Positions 11,606 through 22,520 of a stretch of DNA of 64,000 nucleotides are shown one piece after another. The DNA comes from Arthrobotrys musiformis. Taxonomy: Eukaryota; Ascomycota; Orbiliomycetes; Orbiliales; Orbiliaceae. Both the position numbers and the translations under genes were made by a program. Location: contig JAVHJL010000007.1 in NCBI GenBank assembly GCA_036971715.1, positions 2,294,001-2,358,000 on the forward strand. The letters are read 5' to 3'. Below the pieces are notes generated by a model, which was not told the DNA's origin, searched no databases, and saw nothing but the letters and a program-made list of their open reading frames with translations. The first letter of the stretch is position 1; each line of letters starts with the position of its first letter.

Positions 11606-12776
11606 GGTGGGCACGGCGGTGAGGTTATCGTCGTTGCTTTTACGGTTGTCATCGTTTCTGTGAGGTTGCTGTTCTGCATGGAGGGCAGTCTCCTCCTGCA
11701 TGACTGGCAGCAGCTAGTGGCGGCAAGAGCAGCAGCAGCGTTGCAATGATAGTGGTGGTGGAGGACCCGGGTGCCTATAGTTATAGCTCCAGATCCTAGC
11801 TCTAGCTCTCCACGTACCCTCCTTATCGCCGTTATCACCACCTATAGGAACAGCAACCTGGAATGATACAGTTAACCAGCTTCTTGACGAGGGCTAAACG
11901 AGAGTCGAGATGGAGATGAAGATGGGAGATGGCGATGGCGATGATACAGGCGATGGGAGGTGATGGCGATGTTGATGGCGATGTTGATGATATGTTGAGG
12001 GGAGAACAGCGAAGAAGAAGAGAAGTCCAAGCGAGCTTGCCAGATCAGATAACTTGGAAGTTTGGTATACGCAATTTACAACATCCTCAACTCCACTTCA
12101 ACGTCAACGTCAACTTCTAACTGCAACGACTTGTATAAATACGTCAGGAACCCCTGAATGGCGGTGATAAATGCTTCGGCGGGTGTTTACATGGGAGAAA
12201 TGGGCAAAGAGAGAGGATTCCATACAGTATACATGGGAAAGTTGAGTGGCGGACCTGTTTTGAGTGGACCCGCCCAGATCTCGACCGAACTCAACTGAAG
12301 TGACCGGGATATGACCGAATCAGTTGACCTCTCTGTTCCAGCCACAGACCGCACTGGCCACAGGCTGGTACTCATGTATAATTTGTATTGAAGTCGTGGG
12401 ATGGCCTTGGTGATAGCTTGTTCGCGAAGAGCATATAGAAATGTGTGATATATGGCATTCCTCGGCATGGACGCTTTGCATATGTCTTATGACGATTATA
12501 ACCCGGCGGATATCTTGCATATAACGTCCCGCTACGGCGCCATATACTCGAGTATTCTTTTTCTGTATTTAATATTTTTCTATTTTATTTTATTTTTTGG
12601 GGCGGTTTGGCTGCGTCGCGGCAGCCATGTGGGTCCAAGCTTTTTTTTTTGTCTGAGCGCTGCGCTCGCTTAGAAAAATTTCAGTTCTTCAAAACCTTCG
12701 AGCCTTCGATCTTCAACCTCACCACCACCACCATAAAACCACCACCATTGTTCGTAGCACATATAGAAAGGGAACA
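11606..12776. other. divergent promoter region, VPS9 / NOP4
   Basis: This 1.17-kb gap separates two head-to-head genes and should hold both promoters. GATG-type simple repeats lie near 11905-12000. A plus-strand TATAAATA is at 12136 but is about 640 nt from NOP4, so its target is unclear. The NOP4-proximal part is CT/AC-rich, as in a leader. No coding signal is seen. Confidence 0.5.
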
Positions 12777-15005
12777 ATGGCGCCTCCTCCAAAGAAACAA
12801 AAGGTCATCCACTCAGATAAACCTCCAGCAACCTCCGATTCCAATGGTAATGGCGACAATAAGGCATCGCCAACAGAAGACGCCGACGTAACCGGCCAGC
12901 GAACCGTCTTCGTTCGCTCCCTCAACTACTCTACAACCACCGAATCCCTCTCAGCCCACTTCTCCTTCATCGCACCGCTAAAACACGCTACCGTCGTCAT
13001 TGACCCTTCCACAAAATCCTCCAGAGGCTTTGGATTCGTCACTTTCACCGATCCGGCTGATGCAATCAAAGCCGTCAAGGAGTTTCATGGGAAGGTATTC
13101 GAGGGGAGACATATCAAAGTTGAAATCGCGCAGGCGAGACATCGAGATGGGGATAAACCTGCTACAACCGCTACTGCGGCGGTACCTGCGGGGAAACCGG
13201 CGAAGGATGCAGACGTAAAGAAGAGAAATCCACGTTTGATCATTAGGAACCTTCCTTGGTCTGTGAAAAAACCGGAACAATTGACGCCTTACTTTACGAA
13301 GTTTGGAAAGGTGAAGGAGGTTATCATTCCTCGGAAGGATGGGTCTAAGTTTGGTCCCATGGCTGGGTTTGCGTTCGTTACACTCAAGAAGGTGGAGAGC
13401 GCGAAGAAGGCTATTGAGGCTATCAATGGAACTGAGATTGAAGGAAGAACAGTTGCTGTCGATTGGGCTGTTGAGAAGAACGAGTGGAAGCAAAAGGTTG
13501 ACGACGAAGATGACGATGAAGAGGATGATGAAGAAGAAGAGGAGGAGGAGACAAAGGGCGAGGCAGATCCAATGGATCTTGATGAAGAACTCAACCAGGC
13601 CGCCGCCGACTCCGACTCTGATTCTGGCTCGGACGACGACATGAAAGACATCGAAGATGTAGAAGAGGACGACGGCGAGGGAGATGAGGGAGAAAACCAC
13701 CCACAATCCTCCAACGACACCGTTGTCTTCATTCGCAACCTCCCCTTCACAACAGACGACGATGGCCTCTTCGAACACTTCAAGGAAAACTTCGGACCAA
13801 TCCGCTACGCTCGTGTAGTCCTAGAGCACGACACCGGCCGCCCACGCGGCACAGCCTTCGTCTCCTTCTACAACGAAGCCGACTTTGAAAAATGTGTCGC
13901 CGAAGCCCCAAAAAATACTGTTCAGAACATCCCATCCTCCGGAAAGGGTGGTGCTAAAGCTTCAGTCCTCCAGTCGGAGTCACTTGATCCAACGGGGAAA
14001 TATACCCTTGACGGAAGAGTCCTCGCCGTCTCCAAAGCCGTGTCCAAAGAAGAAGCAGGAAGGTTAACCACCATCGGCACCGAGAAGAGGGAAAAGGTCA
14101 AAGCCGAACGAAGGAGATTATACCTCCTAAACGAAGGCTCAATATCCCAGAACAACCCCCTTTATTCCAAACTCTCACAAGCGGATATCAAAATGCGAGA
14201 AGAGAGCTACAAACAACGAAAGGGTTTCTTGGAAAAGAACACCAGTCTACACTTGAGTTTGGTCAGATTGAGTGTTAGGAATATTCCAAGAAATATTGAC
14301 GAAAAGGATCTAAAAATGATGGCTAGAAAGGCCGTTGTGGAATTTGCAAAGGAAGCCAAGGAAGGGAAGCGTGCGGGTATCAGCAAAGAAGAGGCCGGAC
14401 GTGGCGGACCGGAAGCGAAAGAGGAAGAAGCCCAGAGGAGAGCCAAGGGCAAAGGTTTGGTCAGACAGGCCAAGATTGTTAGGGAAAAGAGTGGTGCTGG
14501 AAGGAGTATGGGTTATGGTTTCATCGAGTACATTGGGCACCGATGGGCTTTGATGGGTCTGAGATGGTTGAACGGACGAGAAGTTGCGCATTTGACAGTG
14601 GAGGAGAAGGATAAAAAGCAGGCAGGCGAGGTCCTGGAAGTCAGCAAAGAAGACAAGAAGAGACGCTTGATTGTGGAGTTCGCATTGGAGAATGTCCAGG
14701 TCGTCCAAAGGAGAAAAGAGAAGGAAAAGTCGGCTAAGGGAAGGATTCCCTGGACAAAGGAAGAACGGGAAGCAAATAGGGATGACAAGAAGTTTAACGG
14801 CAGGGGTAAATTTGACAAGAAGAGGAAGTGGTCCAAGGATGGTGAAGGGCAGGAAGAGGGTGGTGATAAGAATGGGAAGGATGAGGCCGAGGAGAAGGGC
14901 AAGAAGGGCAAAGGGAACCCGGAGAAATGGGACAAGGAGAAGAGGGCAGCCCAGATCATTGCAAGGAAGAGGCAGAAGAGGCGCATGAGGGGTACGTCTT
15001 CCTAA
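12777..15005 (+). CDS. NOP4: NOP4/RBM28-type nucleolar RNA-binding protein
   Basis: An intronless gene encodes 742 aa with four RRMs, the layout of Nop4 (RBM28), a nucleolar factor needed for 27S pre-rRNA processing and 60S assembly. RRM1 starts at residue 43 (TVFVRSLNY, then RGFGFVTF). RRM2 is at 153-230 (LIIRNLPWS, GFAFVTL). RRM3 is at 315-420 (VVFIRNLPF, RGTAFVSF). A diverged RRM4 is at about 495-640 (LSVRNIPRNI, GYGFIEY). An acidic linker (about 243-305) separates RRM2 from RRM3, and the last ~90 residues are Lys/Arg-rich. Length and domain order fit the family. The ATG at 12777 directly follows AC-rich leader sequence (GGGAACAATGG). Confidence 0.95.
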   Translation: MAPPPKKQKVIHSDKPPATSDSNGNGDNKASPTEDADVTGQRTVFVRSLNYSTTTESLSAHFSFIAPLKHATVVIDPSTKSSRGFGFVTFTDPADAIKAVKEFHGKVFEGRHIKVEIAQARHRDGDKPATTATAAVPAGKPAKDADVKKRNPRLIIRNLPWSVKKPEQLTPYFTKFGKVKEVIIPRKDGSKFGPMAGFAFVTLKKVESAKKAIEAINGTEIEGRTVAVDWAVEKNEWKQKVDDEDDDEEDDEEEEEEETKGEADPMDLDEELNQAAADSDSDSGSDDDMKDIEDVEEDDGEGDEGENHPQSSNDTVVFIRNLPFTTDDDGLFEHFKENFGPIRYARVVLEHDTGRPRGTAFVSFYNEADFEKCVAEAPKNTVQNIPSSGKGGAKASVLQSESLDPTGKYTLDGRVLAVSKAVSKEEAGRLTTIGTEKREKVKAERRRLYLLNEGSISQNNPLYSKLSQADIKMREESYKQRKGFLEKNTSLHLSLVRLSVRNIPRNIDEKDLKMMARKAVVEFAKEAKEGKRAGISKEEAGRGGPEAKEEEAQRRAKGKGLVRQAKIVREKSGAGRSMGYGFIEYIGHRWALMGLRWLNGREVAHLTVEEKDKKQAGEVLEVSKEDKKRRLIVEFALENVQVVQRRKEKEKSAKGRIPWTKEEREANRDDKKFNGRGKFDKKRKWSKDGEGQEEGGDKNGKDEAEEKGKKGKGNPEKWDKEKRAAQIIARKRQKRRMRGTSS

Positions 15006-15743
15006 GTCCCCCGAAGCCCGTCTTTCGATCTGTGTTATATATTGTATTTCACTGTATACTATACCTGGATGTAGCTTCTGTATATATAATGCATTAATGA
15101 GTAAAAAGTACCAATTGATATCTTCCACTTTGACCTTGTCTTGGCAACATCTTGTATTCTCTCGTAGCCGGTATATATGCTGGATCAATACCCGTGATAT
15201 TATATGGGAATGGCGTGTGGCTAGTGCGGGTATTTCAATGCGCCACATATTGGTTGGGCGTGGATGTGGCTGAAAGAGCGAAAGAACGCGCCTGTTTCCC
15301 AAGCAAGATGTTCGTTCTGCGGCAACCCAACCCAACATCAACGTCGTCAACCAACCTTACATCTGGACCAAACCACCAAACATCAACCGGCTAAGCTCAT
15401 CGCTACCGTCAAACGCTCCTCCATCGCCACGTCAAAACCACCCCGCAAAACCTCACCCAGGCTCCCCCCTAGTTCCGTCATCTATCCTGGCCAATTGACA
15501 GCGTCGTCTTCCTTCAGTTCGGTCGAGCCATAGCTGGAATCTGGGAAAAAACTAGAGCTTGGGAAAACGCGCCTGAAGCTTGAATTGATATTGGATCCAT
15601 CAGACGTCATCACCAGCCGCCAGGCAACCGCTTCCCCGCTCCAACAACCGGCTGGCCGTCCTCCCAGGCTGATCGGGGGCCCGCACCGTAACTCGGCGCC
15701 AACTGACCCTCCCACTTCCTAATCAATCCACACTACAGTCACC
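15006..15743. other. intergenic region, NOP4 to SFH1
   Basis: This holds the 3' region of NOP4 and the promoter and leader of SFH1. The part nearest the SFH1 ATG is CCT/ACC-rich, as in fungal leaders. No gene is seen. Confidence 0.55.
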
Positions 15744-17430
15744 ATGTCTACGCCGGTCCCTCACCTGTCGCGGTCGAACTCGGCTGTCCGTGGAGGCTCC
15801 TCCACCCCAGCCCCACAGACCAATGGCAATAGCGTAGCCAACGTTCCCGCTGCTGCTGCCGGGGCGCCTGAGCCTTCCTCTTTGCACCGCATCCAACCAC
15901 AAGCATACACAACCAACTATGCCACACGCATAAAGTCATCCTTCCAGACGATGCTTGTCGTCCCTGCTGTCCAGGCTTCGACATCCACTTTACCTCCAAG
16001 ATCTGCTAGAAGAGGGCAGACAGCTGTCAATTATGCTGAAGATGACGATGATGATTTCGGTGACAGAGAGTCCAGACGTGGTGGCGGTAGTGGGGCAGCG
16101 GCCGCTGTTATCCCAGAGGAAGTTACTGAACCCGTCAATGTTCCTGGGAAATATCCTGCAAGGCCTTTGCCGTGGCGAAGGTAATTATTTACCCCCTTAC
16201 ATTAGTATCTAGCCTTTAGACGTCGTGGATTTATCTAACAAAGCCAACAGAACCCCGGAGCAAACAGCTAGGGCCGCCGAGCTCCCTGAGGTTCTTATCC
16301 CAGTCCTGTTTGAGAAGGATATCGATTCGACAAAAAAGATCCGTGAGCGATTTACCTGGAATCTTTTCGAAGCTGATATCACGCCTGAACGCTTTGCGCG
16401 ACAGCTTTGTATAGATCTGGATCTTGATCCTCGTTTGATTGTTGAAGACTTGGTCACTGCTATCCGTACCGCCTGCCAAGAGTGGGCTCCTGTTGCTTGT
16501 CTCCCTCTCCCCGACAAGTTCGTCGACCCCATCAGCGGCGACGAAGGCTATTATCTGGTTCCTATCAAGCTCAACGTCCAATGTGGAGTTGACACCCTCA
16601 CCGATCAGTTCCTGTATAACATATTCGAGGAAGAGTTTACTCCTGAGGACCATGCTAATCGTATATGCAACGATATTGGGTATCACGGAGAGTTCCGCGC
16701 AGCCGTTACTACCGCTATCCGCGAAGAAGTCTTGAAAGCCAAGAAGGAAATGTTCTTCCCCTCCGGCACCCTCGTTCACCATAATTGGAAGGGCGATGGA
16801 CATCCCCAATTCGCTGGTATCCGTTACGATCCAGAGAATTACGGAAGCCAATGGTCCCCCAACATTGATAAACTTACACGGGATGAGGTCGAAAGGAAGG
16901 AAATCGATCGAGAACGAGAGACACGTCGTCTGCGACGTGAGACTATAAAGTTGAACCCTGTCAACCCCGCCCAAATCTGGCTGTATGGAACTAATGGTAT
17001 CCAAACTCCCGACATGCCGATGCCTGGATCCCCAGGTGGCGGTACCCTTGACGCTTTCTCACGAAGGAAGCGTCAACCTGCCGTCCGAGACCGTGACGAC
17101 TCGCCGATGCGCAAGGGTAGCGTTGGAGGACAAGGAGGATCGAACACGCCTGCTCAACTGGCTAGTGCTCCGGTCCCATTACCGGACAACATTATCCTAC
17201 AATGGAAATGCAGCCATTGCAATATAAATGGTTCAAACACGTGGGGTGTTAGAGACGGACCCACTGGAAAATATACCCTTTGCGCCATCTGCGGGTATCT
17301 TTACTACGAAGAGAGGGTTTTGCCCGAATGGCGACGAGGGATGTATGAAAACGACCTCGGAGATCCAGAGATCAATGTTGCTCCCGTCGGAGGTGGGGGC
17401 TATGAGATGGGTGTGGTTCAGGTTGGTTAA
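15744..17430 (+). CDS. SFH1: SFH1/SNF5 chromatin-remodeler subunit
   Basis: Two exons, 15744-16180 and 16251-17430, flank a 70-nt intron (GTAATT donor, CTAAC branch, CAG acceptor) and give 538 aa. After a disordered, acidic-patch N-terminus, the SNF5/INI1 domain spans about residues 155-345. Both repeats are visible: LPEVLIPVLFEKDID and YYLVPIKLNVQCGVDTLTDQF. A GATA-like finger lies near the C-terminus with Cys466, Cys469, Cys490 and Cys493 (C-x2-C-x20-C-x2-C). SNF5-family proteins are core subunits of SWI/SNF and RSC remodelers. The Sfh1 assignment rather than Snf5 rests on the modest length and the lack of the long Gln-rich N-terminus seen in yeast Snf5, so it is less certain than the family. 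Confidence 0.88.
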
Positions 17431-18561
17431 TGGCTTTTTTTCACTACTGTTTTTCTCTCTCTGCGGGGTTGGCGTGTGGGATTTTCTCGAAGCTGCTTTA
17501 TGATACCTTTAAAGTACCTACTTGACAGCCATTTGGTTAATACGCCTTTTTGCCTTTCCTTTCCTTTCTTTCTTCCTTTCCCAGTCATCCCCACGTAAGC
17601 CTTTTCTTTTCGGGTTTCCGTTTTATATTAAAAACCAATTGACTGCTGTTGTATTCTTATTTTCTTTCTCTACGTGTATTCTACCGCGATTTCTCCATTT
17701 TCACTTTTTCTTCTCCCTTGGGTCAGGAAGAGAGGGAGGGTAATTACTCCTCCTACGCCTCACCCCCGAGACCTTAACTTGTGGAGGGAACTCGAAACCT
17801 TTATTTTTTTCTTTATTATTAGATGGGTCACGGTGTTTTTCTTTGATTTCTATTTTTTTCTCGGCCTCGTACCCTGGTTCGAATTTTATTCCTTTTTCTC
17901 TTCTTCCTCGGACATCATTCCTACCCTACATAGCCGCCTACCACCAACGTTTACCCCCGCCCCTCCAGCCTTTTTCTCACACGCCCCTACTTGATCGACT
18001 ACCTTACTCTCTGCAAAAACGGTTGGGGGGGGGTTCATTCTACATATTGTTGATAATATTACACTGGGTTTTTACACGTGTATGCAGTGTATTTGTATGT
18101 ATAGACGGTTCGACGGGTGGAAATGAGGAGGGAAAGGGAGGATAAAATAATATTACTATTATTACTATTTGCCTACTGGTTACGTGTGTACGTTTTTAGG
18201 GGTGGAATGAGTATTTGTGGTGGATATATATCCTTATCGGGGTATATGAATGTCATGATGTGTTTATTTCTGTATTAGGAAGATTTTTTGCCTTGGGAGG
18301 AAGGTATCCTGGTGGTTTAGCTACGTGTATCGGGGGGGGGGGGGGGGGGGGGATATATAATATCCTTTTCGAAGGGTTATAATAGAGGCTACATGTTCCC
18401 TTTCCTCTGTGGAATTGATAGCGGTCATCCATAAAGACTATCCGAAAGAGTCGACATCAACAGGCGCTCGGTGGGCTTAACAAAAAAAAATTTATGAACA
18501 AGGAAACGCTAGGCTTTCCCCGCATAGTTAGGTAAACTAGAGTGGGGAGAAGATGGGGTAA
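17431..18561. other. convergent intergenic region, SFH1 / acyl-CoA dehydrogenase
   Basis: This is the 3' region of two converging genes. It is strongly T-rich on the plus strand from 17440 to 17900 and holds a 21-nt G run. No coding signal is seen. Confidence 0.6.
18332..18352 (+). repeat. poly-G tract (21 G)
   Basis: Twenty-one consecutive G residues are followed by ATATATAA. The tract lies in the shared 3' region of the convergent SFH1 and dehydrogenase genes. It could form G-quadruplexes. Confidence 0.9.
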
Positions 18562-20071
18562 TTATAACTTCGACCCCCTTGTAGCTTCCAACGCCAATGT
18601 CTTCGCTTGGAAGATCTTGACCAGCTGTCTGACACCCAGATCTAGCAGAACATCCTCCGACCCGCCGGGGATTCTGACGACGTTGACTTCTCTGAAGATT
18701 TCTACTCATCGTTAGTATCCTTCTTAAAAATATATACCCTTTAAAAGGGAGAAAGGGAGGGAAACATACTCTCAACCGTCTCTCCCAACCCGCTTCTCGT
18801 CAACCCATTCCCTCCAAACAACAGCACCGCACACTGCGAGCATTCATTCAACACCATCCCCGAATTCGCCTTACACATAGCCGTAATCCCACCCAACTCC
18901 ACATCCCCAACTTTCTTCTCCAACTTCTGCATCATATACACAATCTGCTCCACCCAAGACCACTGACTCTCCAACATCACCGCACACTTGGCAAGTCTAT
19001 GCCTAACCACCGGTTGCTCAACCAGCGCCTTCCCGAAGGCCTCACGCTTCATAACATACTCCGCCGCCGCCGCCAAAACCACCCTCGCGGATCGGGTGGC
19101 CCCGATGGCGATGGTTAATCGCTCGTGGTTGAAGTTGGTCATGATGTACTTCATCCCCATCCCCTCCTTACCTATCAAATTCTCAACGGGGACTTTAACT
19201 TCATCCAAATCAATAAATGTAGTTCCACTGGTGCCCCCGCCAGAGATCTTAATCCTCCGACGTTCAACCCCCTTGCCTTCATTCTCCTTCAACGGCACGA
19301 AGAGTAGAGAAATACCATTCGGCCCCGGACCACCGGTCCTCACCGCCATAGTGGCGTAATCAGCCCAAATACCATTAGTAATCCACTTCTTCTGTCCGGT
19401 TACGATGTAAAATTTCCCGCAGGGGGATTTTGTAGCGGTGGTGGAGATGTTGGCTACGTCCGATCCGGCCGAGGGTTCAGTGATCGCGATGCAGCAGCGG
19501 GTTTTGCCGCGGAAGAGGTCCGGGAGGAAACGGCGTTGGAGGGATTGAGAGCCGAATTTGTAGAGTGGGGGGATACCATATGCCACACCTGTATTGATCG
19601 AAGCTGCTGGGCCTGAGAGACCGATTCGGAGCATCTGTTTGGTCGGTTAGTACTTCATTGCTTTCCTTCTGACATTTTATATCAGGCGTAATAATGCTGA
19701 TGTCACATAGGGTAACAAACCTCATCAGTATAAATCAAAGAATGGAAATAATCAAACTCCTCAAGCTTCAACCCGCCAGGCAACTCGTGTATCCCCGCAG
19801 CCTTCAACTGTTCGATAGGCAACGGCGCCGGGAAGGCAGGAATGATCATATTCGCATCCGCGAAGGTTTTAAACAACGTGTCCGGGACATCTCCTTCATC
19901 TTCCCAGGCTAGGGCATCCGTGAAGTGCGAGGAGATGAAGGAACGACAGTGAGCTTGCCAAGCGTAGTGCGAGTCGTTGTAATATGGTGACGGGAGACCC
20001 GTGAGATAGGGGGGTTCTGAGAATGGGACAATGGGGTTTGTGATTGGTGGGCGGGTGGATGAGGGAGACAT
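18562..20071 (-). CDS. peroxisomal-type acyl-CoA dehydrogenase ending in SKL
   Basis: Three exons, 20071-19721, 19634-18770 and 18701-18562 (1356 nt), give 451 aa. The product should oxidise an acyl-CoA at C2-C3 using FAD. Visible family motifs are ITEPSAGSDV, KKWITNG, NFNHERL, REAFGK and LLFGGNGLTR, then near the end RIPGGSEDVLLDLGVRQ. The protein ends in Ser-Lys-Leu, the canonical type-1 peroxisomal targeting signal. Intron 1 has a weak donor (GTTTGT), while intron 2 has GTATGT, an ACTAAC branch and a TAG acceptor. No mitochondrial presequence is obvious. Matrix targeting to peroxisomes is inferred from the C-terminus. Substrate chain length cannot be told from the sequence. Confidence 0.9.
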
Positions 20072-22020
20072 GTTTGTGGTTTATGATGGTGGTTGATTAT
20101 GGGGGATGGAGGATTCGGAGGGATTTGATATCGATGAGATGGGACTTTGTTGGATTTTGCGTGTTGTTGTGAGATCTGTGAGATCGATGAGGCTCAAGCT
20201 AATCAGCTGGGGCAGCGAATAGCAGCGATGGCGATGATGATGACTACGACGACAGGTGAAAACGATGAAGCTGGAAGCCAAAGCCCAAAAGGAGACAGAT
20301 CAGGAGGAGAAGAGGGAGAAAGAGGAAGCTGAGATCAATCCAGTCCTCGAAGCCGGATTATAACAAGTTATATATCCCCAACCTCGGTGCAAAAGGGAAG
20401 GCCTAACTGTATGCGAGTCGCAGTTGCACGACCACAACATCAATACATTCCACTCTGACGCACCAAAGTCAACCCCAATTTCACCTGCCGTATTTTACCG
20501 CGACGACCTACGCCGTGGACGTCCCAGAATGTCTAACACGAATTGACCCATATCATCACTCCCGCGGCCTAATACGGCATATTTAGGTCGTTCGCTTGCA
20601 TTCACTAGCCCCAAGCTGGCTTCCCCAGACTAGAATCCAGAATCCAGTACCTGCAAAGTCCAACTTTGGGGTAAAAAAACAGGTGTATACCCAAAGTGTG
20701 GAGAACGGTGGGTCTCGGTCTTCACATGTCTCCGGGCTTATCCCCGGCCCGACCGGTGGCTGGATAGCGTGGGTTTTCCCCCATTTCGCCGGATTCAGCA
20801 TCTTGCCGAACGCGGTTTGCAACCTCCAGCTGTTGTAAGACGTCCGATCCAACACAATCCACGACAATCTGTTGGTTTTGCCTATAACTCGATTCGAGCG
20901 TTCACTGTTCACGGCTCTCCCCCCCGCGAGTATAGCAGTCATATGATCATAGGAGGGATATAAGAATGATACCGGTATATTTCCGTTTCCGTTTTATTTG
21001 TTAGTCGTAATTTAAAGCTATAGATAAAATCCCCTTTCCCATTTTTGAGTAATGATAAGCAACCGATAATATAACGCCTTCAGGTACGAAATACAACAGC
21101 CTCAGCTAACCATGCAAAACCGAGAAAGAACAAAGACAAAAAAGCAAATCGATTAAACAAATACAAATTATCTTTAGCAATTAATAATTAAGGCGAATGA
21201 ATGCAAGCAGAGCAAACAAAGCATGCTTCGTAGCGAGGGATTTTCTTTTGTGTAAGAGATCAAAAAAAAAAAAAGAAAGCAAGAGGGAGAAGGCAAACAG
21301 ACGAGCTGCGGTGCCGGTATTAAGAATGATAGGTTTTGGTTGGGTCGGTTGGTTGGTTCATTGTTTGCAATAGGCTGATAGCTTTCGCCCCCGTGCAAAC
21401 AAGAACATATGCATGTCCGGTAGCTCGGTCGAGGTGATGCATCATGGTGATTCGATGCATCATAGTGGCAGAGCCGGTATCGACATCGAAAGGATATACA
21501 GGCTCTTATTCTTTTTTTGAAATTAGCAACCGGGGAGGCTTCAAGATCAAGAGACGCATAAGGGTGTGTCTTTTTATACAAATTAACATGGTGCAATCAT
21601 AGCGAAAGGGTAAGATGTGCAGATTACATTGCCGACTTGGAACGAAGCTGAAGACAAAGCGATAAAAACAATGACAAGCAAACAATTGAACGCAGGAGGG
21701 CCATCTGGACGGGCACAGGTTAGTAAGTGATAGGTTTAAAACCTTGATTAATTGATATGACGTAGGTTTCGAGGGGGGGTTAAAGCACTTGTCAATGTTT
21801 TGCGAGGATAAACATTGACAAAGCACGGAAGAGAGTATTAAAGAAGGTCATCTCTCGAGTAGAAGAGGGGTGACCATGTCAATACAATCGTCTAGAGGTG
21901 GGTGATCTCTACGGACCCTTTAATCCCCATTTACCTGGCTTCTAAAGGTATTCTCAGAAAGCCATTTACAGACTAAAACATAAAAGAAAACGAAAATCAT
22001 ATTGCACTAACAATGGTAAG

Positions 22021-22130
22021 TTTCTGCGCAGGCCCGCAGGGGGTCCATTGGGAGTGTATTACCCCTATCATCCGACGAGTGGATGATAGGGGATAATACA
22101 TGGACCCCCCGCTGCGACCTGCGACAGAAA
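22021..22130. repeat. long imperfect inverted repeat (hairpin)
   Basis: Two ~50-nt arms face each other across about 7-11 nt. The left arm (from 22021) reads TTTCTGCGCAGG, then GGGGTCCAT, TATTA and CCCCTATCATCC. The right arm, reverse-complemented, reads TTTCTGTCGCAGG, GGGGTCCAT, TATTA and CCCCTATCATCC. The arms differ by a few substitutions and one ~8-nt gap. It could be a small foldback element or a transcript structure downstream of the CCCH gene. Confidence 0.85.
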
Positions 22131-22259
22131 AATAAACTAAACACAAAAAAGAAAAGGAAAAAAGAAAAAAGAAAACCCAGTCCCGAACAATGGGAAAAAA
22201 AAGAAAGAGGAAAATTGGTAAGCGGCCCCTCGTCTGGGCACTCCCTCTCCGAAGAGAAT

Positions 22260-22342
22260 GGGAGAGGAGAGGAGAGAAGGAGGAGGAGGAGGAGGAGGAG
22301 AGAGGAGGAGTGAGGAGGAGTGAGGAAGAGAGAGGAGGAGAG
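22260..22342 (+). repeat. GGA/GA-rich simple repeat
   Basis: Purine-rich low-complexity DNA centred on a (GGA)n run at about 22277-22300, with further AGGAGTG/GAGAGG units on its right. Confidence 0.8.
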
Positions 22343-22520
22343 TCGTGGGCACGTTTTCGTATAACGTAACCCGTTTCAAGTTAATAATAGTAAAAATGGC
22401 AGTCGCCATAATAAGAAAGGAAAACAAGTTTTTTTTTCAAGTACAAGTATAATAAGTGTATCCCGTAGTCGTTAAATTATGTGTCGACTTGTCGGGATAC
22501 GACAACCTCCAAGTGTTGGA

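Larger units (their letters stand above)
20072..22520. other. intergenic region, dehydrogenase promoter to CCCH 3' end
   Basis: This 2.4-kb stretch holds the dehydrogenase promoter, with a TATATAA-like element on the minus strand near 20368-20375, and the 3' region of the CCCH gene. A ~110-nt hairpin (22021-22130) and a GGA-rich repeat (near 22260-22340) are listed separately. No gene is supported. Confidence 0.55.

Noticed and set aside
13289..13783. Long antisense frame with a poly-Ser run
   Set aside because: It is the shadow of the Asp/Glu-rich linker of NOP4.
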